Positions 7,235-15,448 of a stretch of DNA of 18,933 nt are shown here, one piece after another (position 1 is the first letter of the stretch; every line of letters starts with the position of its first letter). Source of the DNA: Chloroflexota bacterium (GTDB lineage Bacteria > Chloroflexota > Ktedonobacteria > Ktedonobacterales > Ktedonobacteraceae); NCBI GenBank assembly GCA_902810755.1, contig CADDYT010000130.1:1-18933 (forward strand), written 5' to 3'. The position numbers and the translations under genes are program-made. Below the pieces are notes generated by a model. That model saw nothing but the letters and a program-made list of their open reading frames with translations. It had not been told where the DNA came from and did no database searches.

Positions 7235-7290
7235 GAAGGGGAAGCAATTACTGGCATGCGGCCAGAACAGACTATCTTCGCGGAGGAAGT

Positions 7291-8532
7291 ATGCGCGCCG
7301 AAATCATTTCGTGTGGTACCGAGTTGCTGCTGGGCCACATCACCGATACCAATGCGACCTATCTGGCCCAGAGCCTGACCACGCTGGGTATCGATCTCTA
7401 TTTTGTCTCGCAGGTAGGCGATAATCAGGAGCGGGTTGTGGAGACGCTCAGACGCGCCTGGGAGCGGTCTGATCTGATCGTCATGACGGGCGGGCTGGGG
7501 CCGACGGAGGATGACCTGACCCGTGAGTCGATCAGCGCCCTGCTGGGAGAGACGATGCAGGTAGACCCCCGACTGGAAGAGGAATTGCGCGCCATGTTTG
7601 GCAGGCGCGGGGCGCAGATGCCCGAACGCAACGTCAAGCAGGCCACGCTCATCCCGTCGGCGCAGGCGTTGCCCAACCCTCGTGGAACCGCGCCCGGCTG
7701 GTGGGTGGAAAAAGATAACCATATCATTGTGGCGATGCCCGGCGTGCCGCGCGAGATGTACCGCATGTGGGAGGAGGAGGTCATTCCGCGCCTGCGTCCC
7801 TATACCGGCGGCGTGATCTTCACCCGCATCCTGCGCGTCTCCGGCCTCGGCGAGTCCACTGTTGAGGAGCGGTTGCAAGAGCTGTTGCACAACACTAACC
7901 CGACCATCGCCACCTACGCCAAGCCCGACGCGGTAGATGTGCGTGTCACCGCTAAAGCCGAGACGAAGGAGGAGGCGGAGCGCCAGGTGGGCGAGATGGA
8001 GGCGCAGGTGCGGCAGATTCTCGGCTCGTATATCTTCGGCACTGATAAGGACACGCTGGCGAGTGTGGTCGGCAAGCACCTGCAGGAGCGCCAGCAGTGG
8101 GTGGCCGTTATGGAATCGCTGACGGGCGGCCTGCTTTCCAGCACCTTGACGGACGTGCCGAACAGTTCCAGATACTTCATTGGCGGCGTTGTGGCCTACA
8201 GCCCCGACCTGAAGGCCCAGATGGGGGTGCCGCGCGAGACGATAGCGGAGCATGGCACGGTGAGCGAAGAGACGGCGCGCGCCATGGCCCATGCCGTGCG
8301 CTGGCGGCTCGGCGCAGACTTTGGCATCGGCATCACAGGGGTCGCCGGCCCCGAATCGGAGGAGGGCAAACCGGCTGGCACTGTCTATATCGCTATCGAG
8401 GGGCCGGAGGGCGTCGTCACCGGCATGGGGCCTGGCTGGCGCGGGAATCGCGAAGATCATAAGCGTATGGCAACGCATGCCGCTTTGAATCTGTTCAGGC
8501 TGCATCTTGAGGGCATCAAAAAAGGCGCGTAG
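7291..8532 (+). CDS. cinA: CinA family protein (MoaB/MogA-like domain + nicotinamide-nucleotide amidase domain)
   Basis: 413 residues, full length for the family; GGAGGA at 7282-7287 supports the start. The N-terminal molybdopterin-binding-like domain (about 1-170) shows TGGLGPTEDDLT (66-77) and MPGVPREM. In CinA this half acts as ADP-ribose pyrophosphatase. The C-terminal PncC domain (about 255-408) has ESLTGG (275-280), with Ser276 at the catalytic position, VVAYS and K308 after it, and GITGVAGP (347-354). PncC deamidates NMN to nicotinate mononucleotide in pyridine-nucleotide recycling. A leucine replaces the common cysteine of ESCTGG, which is a frequent variant. The gene has its own promoter and is divergent from nrdJ. 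Confidence 0.94.
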   Translation: MRAEIISCGTELLLGHITDTNATYLAQSLTTLGIDLYFVSQVGDNQERVVETLRRAWERSDLIVMTGGLGPTEDDLTRESISALLGETMQVDPRLEEELRAMFGRRGAQMPERNVKQATLIPSAQALPNPRGTAPGWWVEKDNHIIVAMPGVPREMYRMWEEEVIPRLRPYTGGVIFTRILRVSGLGESTVEERLQELLHNTNPTIATYAKPDAVDVRVTAKAETKEEAERQVGEMEAQVRQILGSYIFGTDKDTLASVVGKHLQERQQWVAVMESLTGGLLSSTLTDVPNSSRYFIGGVVAYSPDLKAQMGVPRETIAEHGTVSEETARAMAHAVRWRLGADFGIGITGVAGPESEEGKPAGTVYIAIEGPEGVVTGMGPGWRGNREDHKRMATHAALNLFRLHLEGIKKGA

Positions 8533-8549
8533 CTAGAAGTCCCTGGCTA

Positions 8550-8578
8550 TTGCCTTTGTTGTAGCATAATGCTATTAT
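8550..8578 (+). promoter_or_regulatory. Promoter of the NRAMP transporter with a palindrome in its spacer
   Basis: TTGCCT (8550-8555) and TATTAT (8573-8578) are 17 bp apart, right after the cinA stop. The spacer ends with TAGCATAATGCTA (8562-8574), a perfect 6-1-6 palindrome. It is placed where a repressor, for example a metal sensor, would block RNA polymerase. I do not recognise it as a Fur, MntR or IdeR box. Confidence 0.5.
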
Positions 8579-8651
8579 CCGCATAAATACTAATCTGGAA
8601 AGGGCGGGGCAGAGACGAATCCCGGCGTTTTTCTGGCCTGCACGAACGCCT

Positions 8652-9974
8652 ATGGATTCGACACGCCCAAAAACAGAGAAGAAGGGCCGCGCTGAGCGTA
8701 AGAGGCAGGCGCGACCGCGTTTTCGTATCAGCCGCTCGTCGGCGTTTTTTAAGTTGCTGGCCGTGCTGGGGCCGGGGCTGATTGCCGCCAACGCGGGCAA
8801 TGACGCCGGTGGCATTGCCACGTTTTCCTCGGCGGGGGCCAGCTATGGCTATAACCTGCTCTGGGCGCTGATCATTGCCGGCTTCTGTCTTGCTATTGTG
8901 CAGGAGATGTGCGCTCGTATGGGCGTGGTCACGGGCAAAGGGCTGGCCGATCTCATCCGCGAGCAGTTCGGGGTGCGCTGGACGGCGCTGGCCATGCTGG
9001 CGCTGCTGGTCGCCAATACAGGGGTGACCGTCTCCGAATTTCTGGGCATCGCGGCCAGCGTGCAGGTACTGACGAACGATGTGCATACGCCGCTCATCTA
9101 CATCGTTGTGCCACTGGCCGGTCTTGCCCTCTGGTGGCTGGTCATCAAGGGGTCATACCGGCGCGTCGAGAAGATATTTTTGCTGATGTCCCTCGGCTTC
9201 CTCGCCTATATTCCCGCCGCCTTTTATTCTCATCCCAACTGGGGCGCGGTTGCCAGAAGCGTGGTCTTGCCCCATTTAAGCTCAGAGAGCGGCTACCTGC
9301 TCACGGCGGTGGCGCTGGTTGGCACGACGATCAGCCCCTACATGCAGTTCTTTGTGCAATCGTCCGTGGCCGACAAGGGCATTCCGGCCAGCGAGTACCC
9401 GTATGAGAAGCTGGATGTCTATAGCGGCACCATTTTCGCCATCATTATAGCCGCCTTCGTTATTATCGCGACCGGCGCCTCACTCTATCCCGGCCATCCT
9501 GTGCAGACGGCTCTTGATGCTGCCCTGGCGCTCAAAGCCTTTGCCGGGCCATATGCCTCGCTACTCTTTGGTATCGGCCTCTTCGGGGCTTCGCTGCTGG
9601 CCGGAGCCGTGTTGCCGCTTTCCACGGCTTACGGCATCTGCGAAGCGTTCGGCTTCGAGCGTGGCGTCTCGCGTAGTTTCAGCGAGGCCCCTGTCTTTCA
9701 GAGCATCTTCACCGGGCTGATTATTCTCAGCGTGCTGATTACGCTTATCCCCGGCCTGCCCATTATCCAGGTGCTGATTGTGTTGCAAGACTTGAATGCC
9801 GCCATGCTGCCCATTCTGCTCGTCTTCATCATTCTGCTGGTCAATAATCGCCGCCTGATGGGCCGCTTCGTCAATGGCCTCGTCTTCAATATCATCGCCT
9901 GGGCCACTACCATTCTCATTGCTATCCTCATCATCCTGCTGCTGCTCAGCACGATTTTTGGGCTGACGTTGTAA
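8652..9974 (+). CDS. NRAMP-family divalent metal transporter with non-canonical metal site
   Basis: 440 residues, about eleven hydrophobic helices after a basic 30-residue N-terminus. GPGLIAANAGNDAGG (40-54) is the TM1 unwound segment, and GTTISPYMQFFVQSS (224-238) is the TM6 segment. NRAMP transporters normally carry DPGN in TM1 and MPH in TM6. Here TM1 has D51-A-G-G54 (Asn lost) and TM6 has S228-P229-Y230 (Met and His lost). The methionine selects Mn/Fe over Mg/Ca in classical members, so the cation may differ. Related Mg-transporting NRAMP relatives are known, but I cannot place this protein in that group without an alignment. No good ribosome binding site precedes the ATG. The promoter directly upstream contains a palindrome. 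Confidence 0.85.
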   Translation: MDSTRPKTEKKGRAERKRQARPRFRISRSSAFFKLLAVLGPGLIAANAGNDAGGIATFSSAGASYGYNLLWALIIAGFCLAIVQEMCARMGVVTGKGLADLIREQFGVRWTALAMLALLVANTGVTVSEFLGIAASVQVLTNDVHTPLIYIVVPLAGLALWWLVIKGSYRRVEKIFLLMSLGFLAYIPAAFYSHPNWGAVARSVVLPHLSSESGYLLTAVALVGTTISPYMQFFVQSSVADKGIPASEYPYEKLDVYSGTIFAIIIAAFVIIATGASLYPGHPVQTALDAALALKAFAGPYASLLFGIGLFGASLLAGAVLPLSTAYGICEAFGFERGVSRSFSEAPVFQSIFTGLIILSVLITLIPGLPIIQVLIVLQDLNAAMLPILLVFIILLVNNRRLMGRFVNGLVFNIIAWATTILIAILIILLLLSTIFGLTL

Positions 9975-10024
9975 GGTGAGAGGCAAGGTGGCGGAATAAG
10001 ACAACCCGTCGGTGGTGTTCTGCG

Positions 10025-10049
10025 TAGTATAGTTATGATATGCTATCAT
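10025..10049 (+). promoter_or_regulatory. Dyad upstream of the M50 protease gene
   Basis: ATGATA-TGC-TATCAT (10035-10049) is a perfect 6-3-6 dyad overlapping TATGAT (10034-10039), a possible -10 with no clear -35. The sequence ATGCTATCAT (10040-10049) matches ATGCTATTAT (8569-8578) in the NRAMP promoter at nine of ten positions, so a shared regulator is possible but not shown. Confidence 0.3.
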
Positions 10050-10097
10050 CAAGAATGGGATGGAGCATGCTGAAAAAGAGAGCAGAACTGAGGCGCT

Positions 10098-11189
10098 ATG
10101 TATACGGATCCCGGTGAAGACGCTGACTACAGCGAAAACCCCTATGATGTCGATTATGCTCATCCCGCGTATTACCAGCCGGATGCGCCAGCTTCTCGTT
10201 CTGCTCAACCGGTACAGCCTCTTGAGCAACCCGATCGTCCTGATCGCTTTAATCCGTATCCAGTCTCTATAAATGGTTCGTCGGGCGGCTATCATGAAGC
10301 GGTGATGTCGGAGTATCGCGGGCCGTCGAGTCTGGAAGGCTATACGGTGGATGCCGGGGCCGAACAGCGCGAGGCGGCGCAGCGTGGTCACGCGGAGGGC
10401 GGCAAGAGCCGCAAGGGGCTGCTGGCGCGCCTGGGCGGCTTCGGAGCAACCATTGTCGCGCTGCTGCTCAAATTGAAAAGCCTGGCCTTCCTGCTCAAAT
10501 TTGGCTGGGCGGGCATCACCGCCATTGCCTCTATCGCCGTCTACGCTTTCTTCTTCGGCTGGCCCTTTGCCATCGGGCTGGTAGCTCTGCTTTTTATTCA
10601 CGAAATGGGCCATGCGCTGGTCATGAAGCTGAAAGGCATTCCCGTCGGGGGTCTGATCTTCGTGCCGATGCTGGGCGCGGCAGTCTTTATGCGCAACATG
10701 CCGAAAAACGCGCGCGACGAGGCTGAAGTGGGCATCGCCGGGCCAATCGCGGGCGCGCTGGCCGCCGGGGTCTGCTTCTTTCTGGCGCTGCAAAGCCCCG
10801 GCGTGCAGACGATCTGGGCGCCGCTGGCCTACTTTGGCTTTTTCATCAACCTCTTCAACCTGATTCCCGTGATTCCCTTCGATGGCGGGCGTATCGTGGC
10901 CGCGATAGATAAGCGCATCTGGCTCTTTGGCCTGCTGGGGCTGGCGGTCTTCTTTGTCTGGTCCTGGCTCAACGGCGACTTCTCCATCTGGCTGCTCTTC
11001 TTCCTGATTATGGCTGCGACACAATACTGGGCGCGCCGCTCTACGCCCGACACGCCAGAGGGCAAAGCGTACTACAACGTCTCGCTCAAAGAGCGCATCT
11101 TCATGGGCCTGCTCTACTTTGGCCTTGCCGCCGTCCTCATCCTGGGCATGTCCATCTCACGCGGGTTGATTTTCCCATATGGGGGATAG
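10098..11189 (+). CDS. Site-2 protease-type membrane metalloprotease (family M50)
   Basis: 363 residues. HEMGH (168-172) lies in a hydrophobic helix and supplies the zinc histidines and catalytic glutamate. NLIPVIPFDGG (254-264) with D262 is the third zinc ligand motif of M50 proteases. About six membrane segments lie between residues 115 and 360. The first ~105 residues are Pro-, Tyr-, Gln- and Ser-rich and likely disordered on the cytoplasmic side. There is no PDZ or CBS domain, so this is the compact type and not RseP. Such enzymes cut membrane-bound substrates, often anti-sigma factors, but the substrate cannot be named. GAGG precedes the ATG by four bases. The gene has the same direction as the NRAMP gene, 123 bp downstream, probably with its own promoter. 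Confidence 0.88.
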   Translation: MYTDPGEDADYSENPYDVDYAHPAYYQPDAPASRSAQPVQPLEQPDRPDRFNPYPVSINGSSGGYHEAVMSEYRGPSSLEGYTVDAGAEQREAAQRGHAEGGKSRKGLLARLGGFGATIVALLLKLKSLAFLLKFGWAGITAIASIAVYAFFFGWPFAIGLVALLFIHEMGHALVMKLKGIPVGGLIFVPMLGAAVFMRNMPKNARDEAEVGIAGPIAGALAAGVCFFLALQSPGVQTIWAPLAYFGFFINLFNLIPVIPFDGGRIVAAIDKRIWLFGLLGLAVFFVWSWLNGDFSIWLLFFLIMAATQYWARRSTPDTPEGKAYYNVSLKERIFMGLLYFGLAAVLILGMSISRGLIFPYGG

Positions 11190-11217
11190 TATAGACGTGA
11201 ACAGAAGTTGTACGAGC

Positions 11218-11493
11218 GCGAACCAGGCCACCCGCCAGGGATGGCCCTACTATATACGACGCGCTGCAAGTGGCACGAAACGTCTCGTGTATAGTAGGGC
11301 CACCCCCATAGGCGTTAACTTAAGGCCGCCGCAGGCCAGCCGCCAGGGGTGGTCCTCCTCTAGACGGGCGGCTCGTGCCGCCTGGGGAGCCATCGTCTAG
11401 AGGAGGGCCACCCCTTGCCGGTGGCCTGCCTGGCCTTCGCACGGCCTGAAGTGAACGCCTCTGGGGCCATCCCTGGCGGTTGGCCTGGTTCGC
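11218..11493. repeat. Nested palindromic element (MITE-like), three-way junction fold
   Basis: The ends, 11218-11247 and 11464-11493, are inverted repeats pairing at 29 of 30 positions. Inside, 11242-11256 pairs with 11288-11302 (14/15), 11304-11328 with 11442-11466 (22/25), and 11331-11365 with 11395-11429 (31/35). The last loop holds GGCGGC-TCGT-GCCGCC. A short module like GGGRTGGYCCT followed by CTACTATA or CCTCTAGAC recurs about five times in both orientations. There is no open frame of note. It fills nearly the whole gap between two convergent genes, ending 5 bp before the 11499 stop, and could also terminate transcription both ways. It resembles a non-autonomous dispersed element; copies elsewhere cannot be seen from this window. 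Confidence 0.8.
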
Positions 11494-11498
11494 TTTCG

Positions 11499-12401
11499 TT
11501 ATCCCGTTCTCACTTCCACTCCGGCCAGCTTTTCCAGCACTTTCAAGACCGAGGTGTAGTCTTCGCGGCCAAAGCCTTCGGCGCGGGCCATATCGTACAT
11601 CTGGCGCGTGAGGGCGGTCATGAGCATGGGGGTGGTGTTTTCCGAGCCGAGTTCGAGGGCGAGACCCAGGTCTTTGTAGAGCAGGTCGGTCATGAAGCCG
11701 GGCTGGAAGCTGCCATTGAAGGCGCGCAGAGGAAACTGATTGGAGAGCTGCCAGCTTGCGCCCGTACTCACGCTGATGATCTTTGCCATTGTCTCCACGT
11801 CCGCTCCGGCTTTGACGCCCATTACCAGCGCCTCGGCGGTGGCGGCGGCGATAGCGCCGGTCAAAATATTGTTCGCGATCTTCACGACTTCGCCGGAGCC
11901 GCTCGGCCCGACATAGAAAATATTCTCTTTCTTGCCCATCGCTTCCAGCACCGGGCGCGCCTGCTCAAAGGCCTCTTTTTCGCCGCCCACCATGATGGTG
12001 AGCGTGCCGTTGATCGCCCCCTGCGAACCGCCGCTGACCGGGGCGTCGAGGAAGTGGACGCCGCGTGAGGCCGCTTCCTGTGACAGCTTGCGGCTCATTG
12101 ATGGCGCGATGGTACTCATATCAATGATAATCAGTCCCTTGCGCGCTCCTTCGAGGATACCCTGCGGGCCGCTCACTACCTCCTCAACCTGCGGCGAGTT
12201 GGGCAGCATGGTAATCACCATCTCCGAGGCCATTGCCACCGCGCGCGGCGATGGAGCCTGATGGGCTCCGGCCTGCAACACCTCCTGCACCTCCGGCTTC
12301 TCTGGATGACGCGCAAAAATGGTAACCAGGTGTCCCGCTTTCAGCAGATTCAGCGTCATGGGCCGACCCATGACGCCTATGCCGATAAATCCTACCTGCA
12401 T
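11499..12401 (-). CDS. 3-hydroxyisobutyrate dehydrogenase-family NAD(P)-dependent oxidoreductase
   Basis: 300 residues, normal for beta-hydroxyacid dehydrogenases. The Rossmann start GFIGIGVMGRPM (4-15) binds the cofactor. DAPVSGG (119-125) is the substrate-binding motif. K174 in GSGEVVKIANN is the catalytic lysine, with N178. The family oxidises 3-hydroxyisobutyrate to methylmalonate semialdehyde in valine breakdown, or reduces tartronate semialdehyde in glycerate metabolism. Position as last gene of a cluster for branched-chain acyl-CoA catabolism favours the valine role (mmsB-like), by inference. It starts 48 bp after the biotin carboxylase gene, with AGGA about nine bases before the ATG. 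Its stop is 5 bp from the palindromic element. Confidence 0.88.
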   Translation of the reverse strand: MQVGFIGIGVMGRPMTLNLLKAGHLVTIFARHPEKPEVQEVLQAGAHQAPSPRAVAMASEMVITMLPNSPQVEEVVSGPQGILEGARKGLIIIDMSTIAPSMSRKLSQEAASRGVHFLDAPVSGGSQGAINGTLTIMVGGEKEAFEQARPVLEAMGKKENIFYVGPSGSGEVVKIANNILTGAIAAATAEALVMGVKAGADVETMAKIISVSTGASWQLSNQFPLRAFNGSFQPGFMTDLLYKDLGLALELGSENTTPMLMTALTRQMYDMARAEGFGREDYTSVLKVLEKLAGVEVRTG

Positions 12402-12449
12402 TGTATGTTATCCTGACCTTTCTCTCAATTTTTTTGCTGCACTATCTGC

Positions 12450-14531
12450 TTATTCCATCTCGACGACGACCGCGCCGCCTTTGACGACATCTCCCTCATG
12501 ATAGTGGACGTGGCGCACTTTGCCCGCGTAGGGCGCAGTAATCGTGTGTTCCATCTTCATGGCGCTGAGAATGACCAGTACCTGTCGCTGCTCCACCGGC
12601 TGACCGTCGCGCACCTGCACCTTCACAATCGTACCGGCCATCGGCGCGGTCAGCGTTTTTTGCATGCTGCCCGCGCCAGTGCCGCGAGCGGCTGTTTCCA
12701 CCTGCGGCGGCTGTCTGCGCTGCAAGCGGTACATCTGTCCGTGCAGGAACACCGTCGTCTCTTCGGGCGTGCGCTGCACATACGCTCGCGCCTGCCGCGC
12801 GCCGTGCCGGAGCAAGACCGCATCGTCGTTGCCGAACGTGTATGTGATCGTCCCGGCTGGCTGTCCATCGACCTGCACGCTCCATGAGTCTGCCAGGTCA
12901 TGCGTGGGCTGAATGGCGACCCGGTGTTCCTCGTTCTGATAGCGGTAGGTGGCATAGACGTTCTCTCCAATCATACGCCAGGGACCCAGCGTTTTCCAGG
13001 GGTTGCGCGAGATGGCTTGCGGCGTCGGCAACGCGCCGTTGTGCGCATGTATGGATTGCGTCTCTCCCGCGATATCGCGGATGGCAGCGGCAATCAGCGC
13101 GTCGTAGAGGTCTGACCCGGCTTGCTGCGCGTTTTCGTCGAGCAGGTGCTGCTCAACCAGGAAGCTGGTGTAGGTCTGGCCCTGCTGGAAGGCGGGGTTT
13201 TGCGCGATGGCGTAGAGTAATGAGGCGTTGGTTCTGACGCCGGATACGGCGCTCTGTTCCAGCGCGTCGCGCAGGCGAGCGATGGCAGCCGGACGATTTT
13301 CGCCGTAGACGATCAGCTTGGCGATCATCGGGTCATAGAACTGTGTTATCTCGTCGCCGCTCTCGATGCCGGAGTCGACGCGAATGCCCGGCCCCTGCGG
13401 CTCGTGGAAAAGGGTGACCGTGCCGGTGGAAGGAAGAAACTGCTGTTCCGGGTCCTCCGCGTACAGACGCACCTCGATGGCGTGGCCGCGCGGGAAAATC
13501 TGCTCCTGTGTCAGACCAAGCGGCTGGCCTGCCGCAATGAGTAACTGGTGGCGCACGAGATCAAGTCCCGTGACCAGTTCCGTCACGGGATGCTCGACCT
13601 GCAGGCGGGTGTTCATTTCCAGAAAGTAGAATTGTCCATCGGTATCCAGCATGAACTCCATTGTGCCGGCGTTGACATAGCCTGCCGCCTTCGCGATACG
13701 CACGGCAGCCTCGCCCATCCGCGCGCGCAGTTCCGGCGTGAGCGCGACAGAGGGACTCTCTTCGACGATCTTCTGGTGGCGGCGCTGAATGGAGCATTCG
13801 CGCTCGCCCAGCGAGATAAGATTGCCGTAACGGTCGCCCAGCACCTGTATCTCCACGTGGCGCGGTTGCCCGATCAGTTTCTCAAGGAAGACGGTGCTAT
13901 CGCCAAAGGACGCTAACGCCTCGCGCCGCGCTCCGGCCAGTTGATCGAGAAAGTCGCTTTCCGCATACACTTCGCGCATGCCCTTACCGCCGCCGCCAGC
14001 CGAAGCCTTGATGAGAACCGGGAAGCCAATGCGCTTCGCCTCGCGCCACAGGACAGCATCCTCCTGACTCTCCCCGTTATAGCCCGGCACGGTAGGAGCG
14101 CCCACCGCCTGCGCTAGCTTTTTGGCCTCGATTTTCGACCCCATCAGGCGCATAGCTGCCGCCGGTGGCCCGATAAACACAATGCCCGCCTGCTCGCATG
14201 CCTCTACAAAGGCCGGATTTTCCGACAGGAAGCCATAGCCGGGATGAATGGCCTCCGCCCCGCTCTTTCGCGCCGTCTCAATAATGGCCTCAATACACAG
14301 ATAGCTCTGCGCCGCCGGGGCCGGGCCGATGTAATACGCCTCGTCCGCCTCGCGCACATGCTTCGCGTTGCGATCGGCCTCTGAGTACACGGCTACCGTG
14401 CGAATGCCCATCTGCCTGCACGTCGCCATCACGCGCACGGCAATCTCTCCCCGATTGGCAATTAAGACTTTCTTGAACATGGTGTAATACCTGATCTCTT
14501 CCTTCCAGAGGACAACATTGTCTTCCCCCAT
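12450..14531 (-). CDS. Methylcrotonyl-CoA carboxylase, biotin carboxylase/BCCP subunit (LiuD/MccA type)
   Basis: 693 residues. It carboxylates its own biotin with ATP and bicarbonate and hands the carboxyl group to the carboxyltransferase encoded at 17282-18868. The biotin carboxylase part starts at MFKKVLIANRGEIA (residue 18), with the ATP-grasp loop AGGGGKGM (178-185) and EMNTRLQVEHPVTE (305-318). A linker (about 480-615) follows, then the BCCP domain with the biotin lysine K659 in SAMKMEH. The start at 14531 has AAGGTG a few bases upstream; the ATG at 14480 (residue 18) is the family's usual start but has a weaker site. Length and the LiuB-type partner in the cluster favour methylcrotonyl-CoA over acetyl- or propionyl-CoA carboxylase. 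That assignment is inference. Confidence 0.9.
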   Translation of the reverse strand: MGEDNVVLWKEEIRYYTMFKKVLIANRGEIAVRVMATCRQMGIRTVAVYSEADRNAKHVREADEAYYIGPAPAAQSYLCIEAIIETARKSGAEAIHPGYGFLSENPAFVEACEQAGIVFIGPPAAAMRLMGSKIEAKKLAQAVGAPTVPGYNGESQEDAVLWREAKRIGFPVLIKASAGGGGKGMREVYAESDFLDQLAGARREALASFGDSTVFLEKLIGQPRHVEIQVLGDRYGNLISLGERECSIQRRHQKIVEESPSVALTPELRARMGEAAVRIAKAAGYVNAGTMEFMLDTDGQFYFLEMNTRLQVEHPVTELVTGLDLVRHQLLIAAGQPLGLTQEQIFPRGHAIEVRLYAEDPEQQFLPSTGTVTLFHEPQGPGIRVDSGIESGDEITQFYDPMIAKLIVYGENRPAAIARLRDALEQSAVSGVRTNASLLYAIAQNPAFQQGQTYTSFLVEQHLLDENAQQAGSDLYDALIAAAIRDIAGETQSIHAHNGALPTPQAISRNPWKTLGPWRMIGENVYATYRYQNEEHRVAIQPTHDLADSWSVQVDGQPAGTITYTFGNDDAVLLRHGARQARAYVQRTPEETTVFLHGQMYRLQRRQPPQVETAARGTGAGSMQKTLTAPMAGTIVKVQVRDGQPVEQRQVLVILSAMKMEHTITAPYAGKVRHVHYHEGDVVKGGAVVVEME

Positions 14532-14604
14532 TGTTCACCTTCTGACGCCTCCTGTCAAGCTGAACCGATGGAGCAAGCGATGATTATGGAAGGGAGTATA
14601 CCGA

Positions 14605-15414
14605 TCACACCTGGTCGGGGTCTATTCCCAGAGAGCGCAGTTTCTCCGCTAACGCTTCGGCTCTACGATTTGCGGCCAACTGTGCCTGTTCAGCGGCCTG
14701 CCTGGCTCGCTCAGCCACCCGTCTGGCTTCGGCCTCGGCGCGTCTGGCAGCAACTTCAAAGCGTCTGGCGGCTGCTTCGACTCTTCTGGCAGCGGCCTCG
14801 GCCTGTCTGGCCTGCGCTTCGGCCTGTGCCTCGGTCAGACGCAGGGACCCTTCGCGATCATAGAGGTGCAATCGGGAGCCGTTGGGAACCAGGTAGCTGT
14901 CGAGCAGAGGACTCCACAGGCGACCATCGGGGCCGGGGAGCATTGGCTGCGCGCCTTTTGCGGAGAGATGCCAGCCGAAGAGCCTGCTCGATGCGCTACG
15001 CAGCAGGGGTGGGCGATGCGGGTCGTAGGCAAAGTATTCTTGCGCTCCCATCTGAGCATAGAGGGTCGGCTTCTCACGCAGATCTTTCTTCCAGGTCTCC
15101 GGGGAAGCAATCTCCAGCACGACGTGAGGCGCCGGGCCGGTCTTGCCTACCCGCCAGCTTCTGATATCTTCCAGGTAATCGGCTCCTTTGATAACGGCAA
15201 TATCAGGCGCGAGTGGATACTCTTTAACATCGGGTGTCTGATAGAAGTTGAGATTTTCATAAACGGCGCAGCTTTGCCCCTTGAAGAGCCAGTTTAGCAC
15301 GGACATCAGATAGTGAATTAAGGCAGCGTGGGCGGCAGTTTCCCCCATCAAGTCCTCCTCGGTGGGGTGGGAATCGTAGTAGTACGCTACCTCGTCTTCG
15401 ATTGATTTTGCCAT
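14605..15414 (-). CDS. Uma2-family (DUF820) PD-(D/E)XK protein with alanine-rich coiled-coil tail
   Basis: 269 residues; AAAGGAG upstream supports the ATG. Residues 20-190 form the Uma2 fold, with D71 (PLAPDIAVIKG) and E101 followed by ASPETWKKDLREK, the usual acidic/lysine arrangement of the nuclease-like core. Residues ~190-262 are an Ala/Glu/Arg coiled coil built from seven-residue units (RRVEAAA, RRFEVAA, RRAEAEA). The end, LAEKLRSLGIDPDQ, is the recurrent tail of this family. Biochemical role is unknown; the family is very abundant in Cyanobacteria and Chloroflexota. It lies between liuC and the biotin carboxylase gene in the same direction, with gaps of 34 and 73 bp, so it is probably co-transcribed, but no metabolic link is evident. 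Confidence 0.85.
   Translation of the reverse strand: MAKSIEDEVAYYYDSHPTEEDLMGETAAHAALIHYLMSVLNWLFKGQSCAVYENLNFYQTPDVKEYPLAPDIAVIKGADYLEDIRSWRVGKTGPAPHVVLEIASPETWKKDLREKPTLYAQMGAQEYFAYDPHRPPLLRSASSRLFGWHLSAKGAQPMLPGPDGRLWSPLLDSYLVPNGSRLHLYDREGSLRLTEAQAEAQARQAEAAARRVEAAARRFEVAARRAEAEARRVAERARQAAEQAQLAANRRAEALAEKLRSLGIDPDQV
14720..14824. repeat. 21-bp tandem repeats coding the coiled coil of the Uma2 protein
   Basis: Imperfect units beginning with CGTCTGGC, CTTCTGGC or TGTCTGGC start at 14720, 14741, 14762, 14783 and 14804, an exact 21-bp period. Each unit codes for seven residues, one coiled-coil heptad. Expansion or contraction would keep the frame and change coil length. Confidence 0.75.
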
Positions 15415-15448
15415 ACTGCACTCCTTTCCTGACTGCCGGATGCATGCG

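Noticed and set aside
6655..8505. 616-residue minus-strand frame across the nrdJ/cinA intergenic region
   Set aside because: It overlaps nrdJ in another frame and is antisense to nearly all of cinA. Composition is His/Arg/Ala-rich and it has no family motif.
9561..11024. 487-residue minus-strand frame opposite the NRAMP and M50 genes
   Set aside because: It is antisense to two membrane-protein genes; the Gln/Asp/Glu/Arg richness is the mirror of hydrophobic codons.
11218..11493. CRISPR-like or simple tandem repeat array
   Set aside because: The repeated module is in alternating orientation and nested as palindromes, with no regular repeat-spacer spacing.
14605..15414. Uma2 gene as part of a restriction or defence island
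   Set aside because: The fold is nuclease-like, but the neighbours are metabolic enzymes and no methylase, helicase or toxin-antitoxin partner is present.
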